Shown here piece by piece: positions 61,788-64,000 of a stretch of 64,000 bases of DNA. Position numbers and translations under genes: made by a program. The notes below the pieces were generated by a model, which was not told the origin of the DNA, searched no databases, and saw nothing but the letters and a program-made list of their open reading frames with translations. The DNA is from Bacteroidota bacterium (GTDB taxonomy: Bacteria; Bacteroidota; Ignavibacteria; Kryptoniales; JAKASW01), in the NCBI GenBank assembly GCA_021845665.1, contig JAJZVO010000015.1, positions 1-64,000 on the forward strand. Direction: 5' to 3'. Positions within the stretch are counted from its first letter, which is position 1; each line of letters opens with the position of its first letter.

Positions 61788-64000
61788 TCAGCGGGAGCGG
61801 CGATCCAGTATTTTTCTTACCGTGTCCGAGAATTCGAATGCGGTGAACGGCTTCTGAAGGAAATCCGTCTTATCGTCTAAAACAAAGCCGCGATGTACCG
61901 TACTATCCGTATAGCCGCTTATGAATAGGAATTTCCTGCCGGGCCATTTTCTATCCAGAGAATCCTTCAGCTCCCTGCCGTTCATTCTCGGCATAACGAC
62001 ATCAGAAATCACGAGCGCTATTTCCCCGGAATGACTGTCGAACACCGCAATACCTTCCTCTCCTTCAGAGGCGGTAAGGACCGAGTACCCGCTTTCTGTC
62101 AGGAGCATCCTCATGAATTCCCTAAGTTCCTCGTTATCCTCCACCACGAGGATAGTCTCGGATCCTTTCCTTAACGATTTCATGTCGTGATGTTTATCCG
62201 GAATTTTTTCGGCGGTCTGGTTGACGGCAGGGAAATATACTTTGAAAGTTGTTCCCCGGCCTACTTCGCTGTACGCGTTGATCGCCCCGCCATGTTGTCT
62301 GATTATTCCGTGAACGACGGACAAACCGAGTCCGGTTCCTTTTCCGATTTCTTTGGTCGTATAGAACGGCTCGAATATTCTTTCGATGGCTTCCGGAGCG
62401 ATCCCCATCCCCGTGTCGCTCATACTAAGCTGGACATATTCTCCAGGCTTCACATCTACGTGTGTGCGGCAATAGAACTCGTCCAACGTAACGTTATTAG
62501 TATTGATCGCGAGCAGCCCTCCGGATTGCATGGCGTCCCCGGCGTTAACGGCAAGATTAAGGATCACCTGTTCAATCTGGGACGGATCGGCCAGGATTGT
62601 GCTGAGGCCACCGCCCGGAGTGAACTCTATCTGGATTTGCTCTCCGAGCAGCCGCTTCAGGAGCTCCAATATATCACTTACCAGCTGGTTAAGATCCAAA
62701 ACTTTCGGCATTAATATCTGGCGCCGGGCGAAAGCAAGGAGCTGTTTCGTTATCTTCGCGGCCCTGTCCGCCAAACCGTAGATTCGCATCAAGTAGTTGT
62801 GAACAGGATGGGAATTCTCGATTTTGCCGAGCGCAAGTTCAGTGAATCCTATTATACCACCCAGCACATTATTGAAGTCGTGCGCTATCCCGCTGGTCAG
62901 TTGGCCCAGACTTTCGAGCTTCTGAGACTGGAGAAGCTGCTCCTCCAGCTTCTTCTTGTCTGTAACGTCTTTCAATATTCCCCGGTACGCGACTATTCTC
63001 CCTGTAGCGTCCCGCAGCAAGGTCGAAGAGTCCTGGACTATGAGCCGGGTACCGTCTCTTCTCTTCATCGAAACCTGATTATCCCTTATGAGGCCCTCGG
63101 CATCGAGGATTGCCAAAGCCTTCTGCCTGTCAACAGGATCTTCATAAAGGCCGATCACGCTTTCCAGTTCGAGCATTTGATCTCTTGAATCGAATCCGAA
63201 CATTCTGACGCCCGCAGGGTTAATATCGAGTATTTTTCCCGAAGGAGTCGTCAGGTAAATCGTATCGAGAGACTCCTCGAAAAGATTCCTGTACCTCTCT
63301 TCCGAACGCCGCAGCATTTCCTCGGAGAGCTTTCTTTCGGTTATATCTTCGGCGGTGCCGATTACGGCAGGTCGACCATGATACGTGGGGTTCGAGCCGA
63401 TTATCTCCACACGCATCATCTTGCCCGACTTCTTCAAAGCACCGAAGTCAAACTTCAGCGATTCGGTTTTGCCCGCAATCAACTTACTGAAGTTTTCAGC
63501 AACCGATTCCCTGTCGTCCAGCGCAACCGTCTCGATAAAGGAAGGGAGTGCGATGAGCTCCTCGTCCGAATGCCCGAAAATCCTTTGCATGGCGGGGTTC
63601 ACGTATGCGAAGCGGCCGTCCTGTATGATGTAGACTCCGACGAGCGACGATTCGACCAGCGTCCGGAATTTCTCCTCGCTCTCTCTTATCGTCGCTTCGG
63701 CCCTTGTCATGTCGGTAAGGAGCCTTGCATTCTCCAAAGCGACTGCCGCACTCGCGGCGAGTCCCTCCAGCATCTCGACATCGCTTTCGCTGAACCGTTT
63801 TCCGTCCTTGCTGTTATGGATCGCGAAAGCACCGAGGACTTCTCCTTCCCGGTTCACGATAGGCACATCGATGACGTTGTATATACCGAGCTTGTCATGT
63901 AATTCCCTGATAGCCAGCGGATCATGTTTCGAGTCGTTGCTGATCCTGGAGCGCTTGGTGGACACGACAAAACCGGGAGTTCCCTGACCCGGAGCGAATC
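61788..64000 (-). CDS. Hybrid sensor histidine kinase (GAF, PAS, PAS, HisKA, ATPase, receiver), partial
   Basis: The 5' end lies beyond the window: the frame is open to base 64000 and upstream codons read FAPGQGTPGFVVSTKRSR, part of a GAF domain, so the GTG at 63965 is internal. After the GAF domain come two PAS domains (FRTLVESSLVGVYIIQDGRF and YRNLFEESLDTIYLTTPSG). The phosphoacceptor domain GQLTSGIAHDFNNVLGG and the ATPase (GTGLGLSVVHGIIRQHGG) follow. The C-terminal receiver has its aspartate in LVISDVVMPRMNG. The order parallels the kinase at 41419-44673. No transmembrane helix is visible in this part. Confidence 0.92.
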   Translation of the reverse strand, partial: FAPGQGTPGFVVSTKRSRISNDSKHDPLAIRELHDKLGIYNVIDVPIVNREGEVLGAFAIHNSKDGKRFSESDVEMLEGLAASAAVALENARLLTDMTRAEATIRESEEKFRTLVESSLVGVYIIQDGRFAYVNPAMQRIFGHSDEELIALPSFIETVALDDRESVAENFSKLIAGKTESLKFDFGALKKSGKMMRVEIIGSNPTYHGRPAVIGTAEDITERKLSEEMLRRSEERYRNLFEESLDTIYLTTPSGKILDINPAGVRMFGFDSRDQMLELESVIGLYEDPVDRQKALAILDAEGLIRDNQVSMKRRDGTRLIVQDSSTLLRDATGRIVAYRGILKDVTDKKKLEEQLLQSQKLESLGQLTSGIAHDFNNVLGGIIGFTELALGKIENSHPVHNYLMRIYGLADRAAKITKQLLAFARRQILMPKVLDLNQLVSDILELLKRLLGEQIQIEFTPGGGLSTILADPSQIEQVILNLAVNAGDAMQSGGLLAINTNNVTLDEFYCRTHVDVKPGEYVQLSMSDTGMGIAPEAIERIFEPFYTTKEIGKGTGLGLSVVHGIIRQHGGAINAYSEVGRGTTFKVYFPAVNQTAEKIPDKHHDMKSLRKGSETILVVEDNEELREFMRMLLTESGYSVLTASEGEEGIAVFDSHSGEIALVISDVVMPRMNGRELKDSLDRKWPGRKFLFISGYTDSTVHRGFVLDDKTDFLQKPFTAFEFSDTVRKILDRRSR

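Noticed and set aside
1-64000. CRISPR arrays, insertion sequences, prophage or defence systems
   Set aside because: No regularly spaced repeat-spacer arrays, transposase, integrase, phage structural or nuclease-helicase defence genes were found; the repeats seen are short and irregular.

Overview
This window comes from a bacterial chromosome of moderate GC content. The best guess is a deep-branching member of the Bacteroidota/Ignavibacteria (FCB) group. The reasons are a DUF2723 membrane glycosyltransferase, a PorV/PorQ-like outer-membrane protein remnant, a TonB-dependent receptor, DUF3857 transglutaminase lipoproteins, menaquinone synthesis by MenA, a NamZ/DUF1343 protein, several TatA paralogues and clustered 2-oxoacid:ferredoxin oxidoreductases. 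This assignment is inferred from protein families; no rRNA is present. One tRNA gene, tRNA-Arg(CCT), is present. I see no transposase, phage gene, CRISPR array or toxin-antitoxin pair.

Layout. Bases 0.5-12.9 kb hold proS (minus), tRNA-Arg, a DUF2723 protein, a methyltransferase and a family 9 glycosyltransferase (cell-surface glycosylation), then a cation diffusion facilitator overlapping a large FAD/FeS 2-hydroxyacid dehydrogenase, and an MFS transporter. Bases 12.9-15.5 kb are decayed: a frameshifted PorV-like gene and a short leftover secretion-signal ORF. Bases 15.5-23.5 kb carry a CoA-binding protein, an unusual chemoreceptor, a truncated DUF6544-like gene, a VIT1-type transporter, cyclopropane fatty acid synthase and a Tat-exported carotenoid-oxidoreductase-like protein with an apparent internal deletion. 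Bases 23.9-26.5 kb contain two convergent pseudogenes, a DUF3857 lipoprotein and a tricorn-type protease, separated by a bidirectional terminator. Next comes a DUF190-crcB operon behind a fluoride riboswitch, then two divergent cytochrome-like lipoproteins with a CX4CH motif, and an intact DUF3857 lipoprotein.

Bases 31.1-38.5 kb are one minus-strand operon: porG, a GltD-like NAD(P)H oxidoreductase with ferredoxin domain, porA, porB, a second alpha subunit, a fused second beta-gamma subunit and a small ferritin-like protein. Together they would oxidise or make 2-oxoacids and exchange electrons between ferredoxin and NAD(P)H. Bases 39.0-44.7 kb (plus) hold a TatD-radical SAM fusion, menA and a hybrid histidine kinase. 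Bases 44.7-55.9 kb form a long minus-strand run: purC-psd-pssA-purS-purQ-tatA-tatA, a 0.5 kb repeat-bearing gap, tatA-gatA-sucD-ndk-nudix-namZ-TonB receptor. Bases 56.1-61.6 kb are a GH15-gnd-zwf-pgl operon linking glucan cleavage to the oxidative pentose phosphate pathway. The window ends inside a second hybrid histidine kinase.

The observations I rate highest are the chemoreceptor whose sugar-binding-protein fold is cytoplasmic and has its two lobes in swapped order, the fluoride riboswitch/DUF190/CrcB unit, the divergent CX4CH lipoproteins, and several kinds of short intergenic repeat, one of which lies exactly where a gene is truncated.
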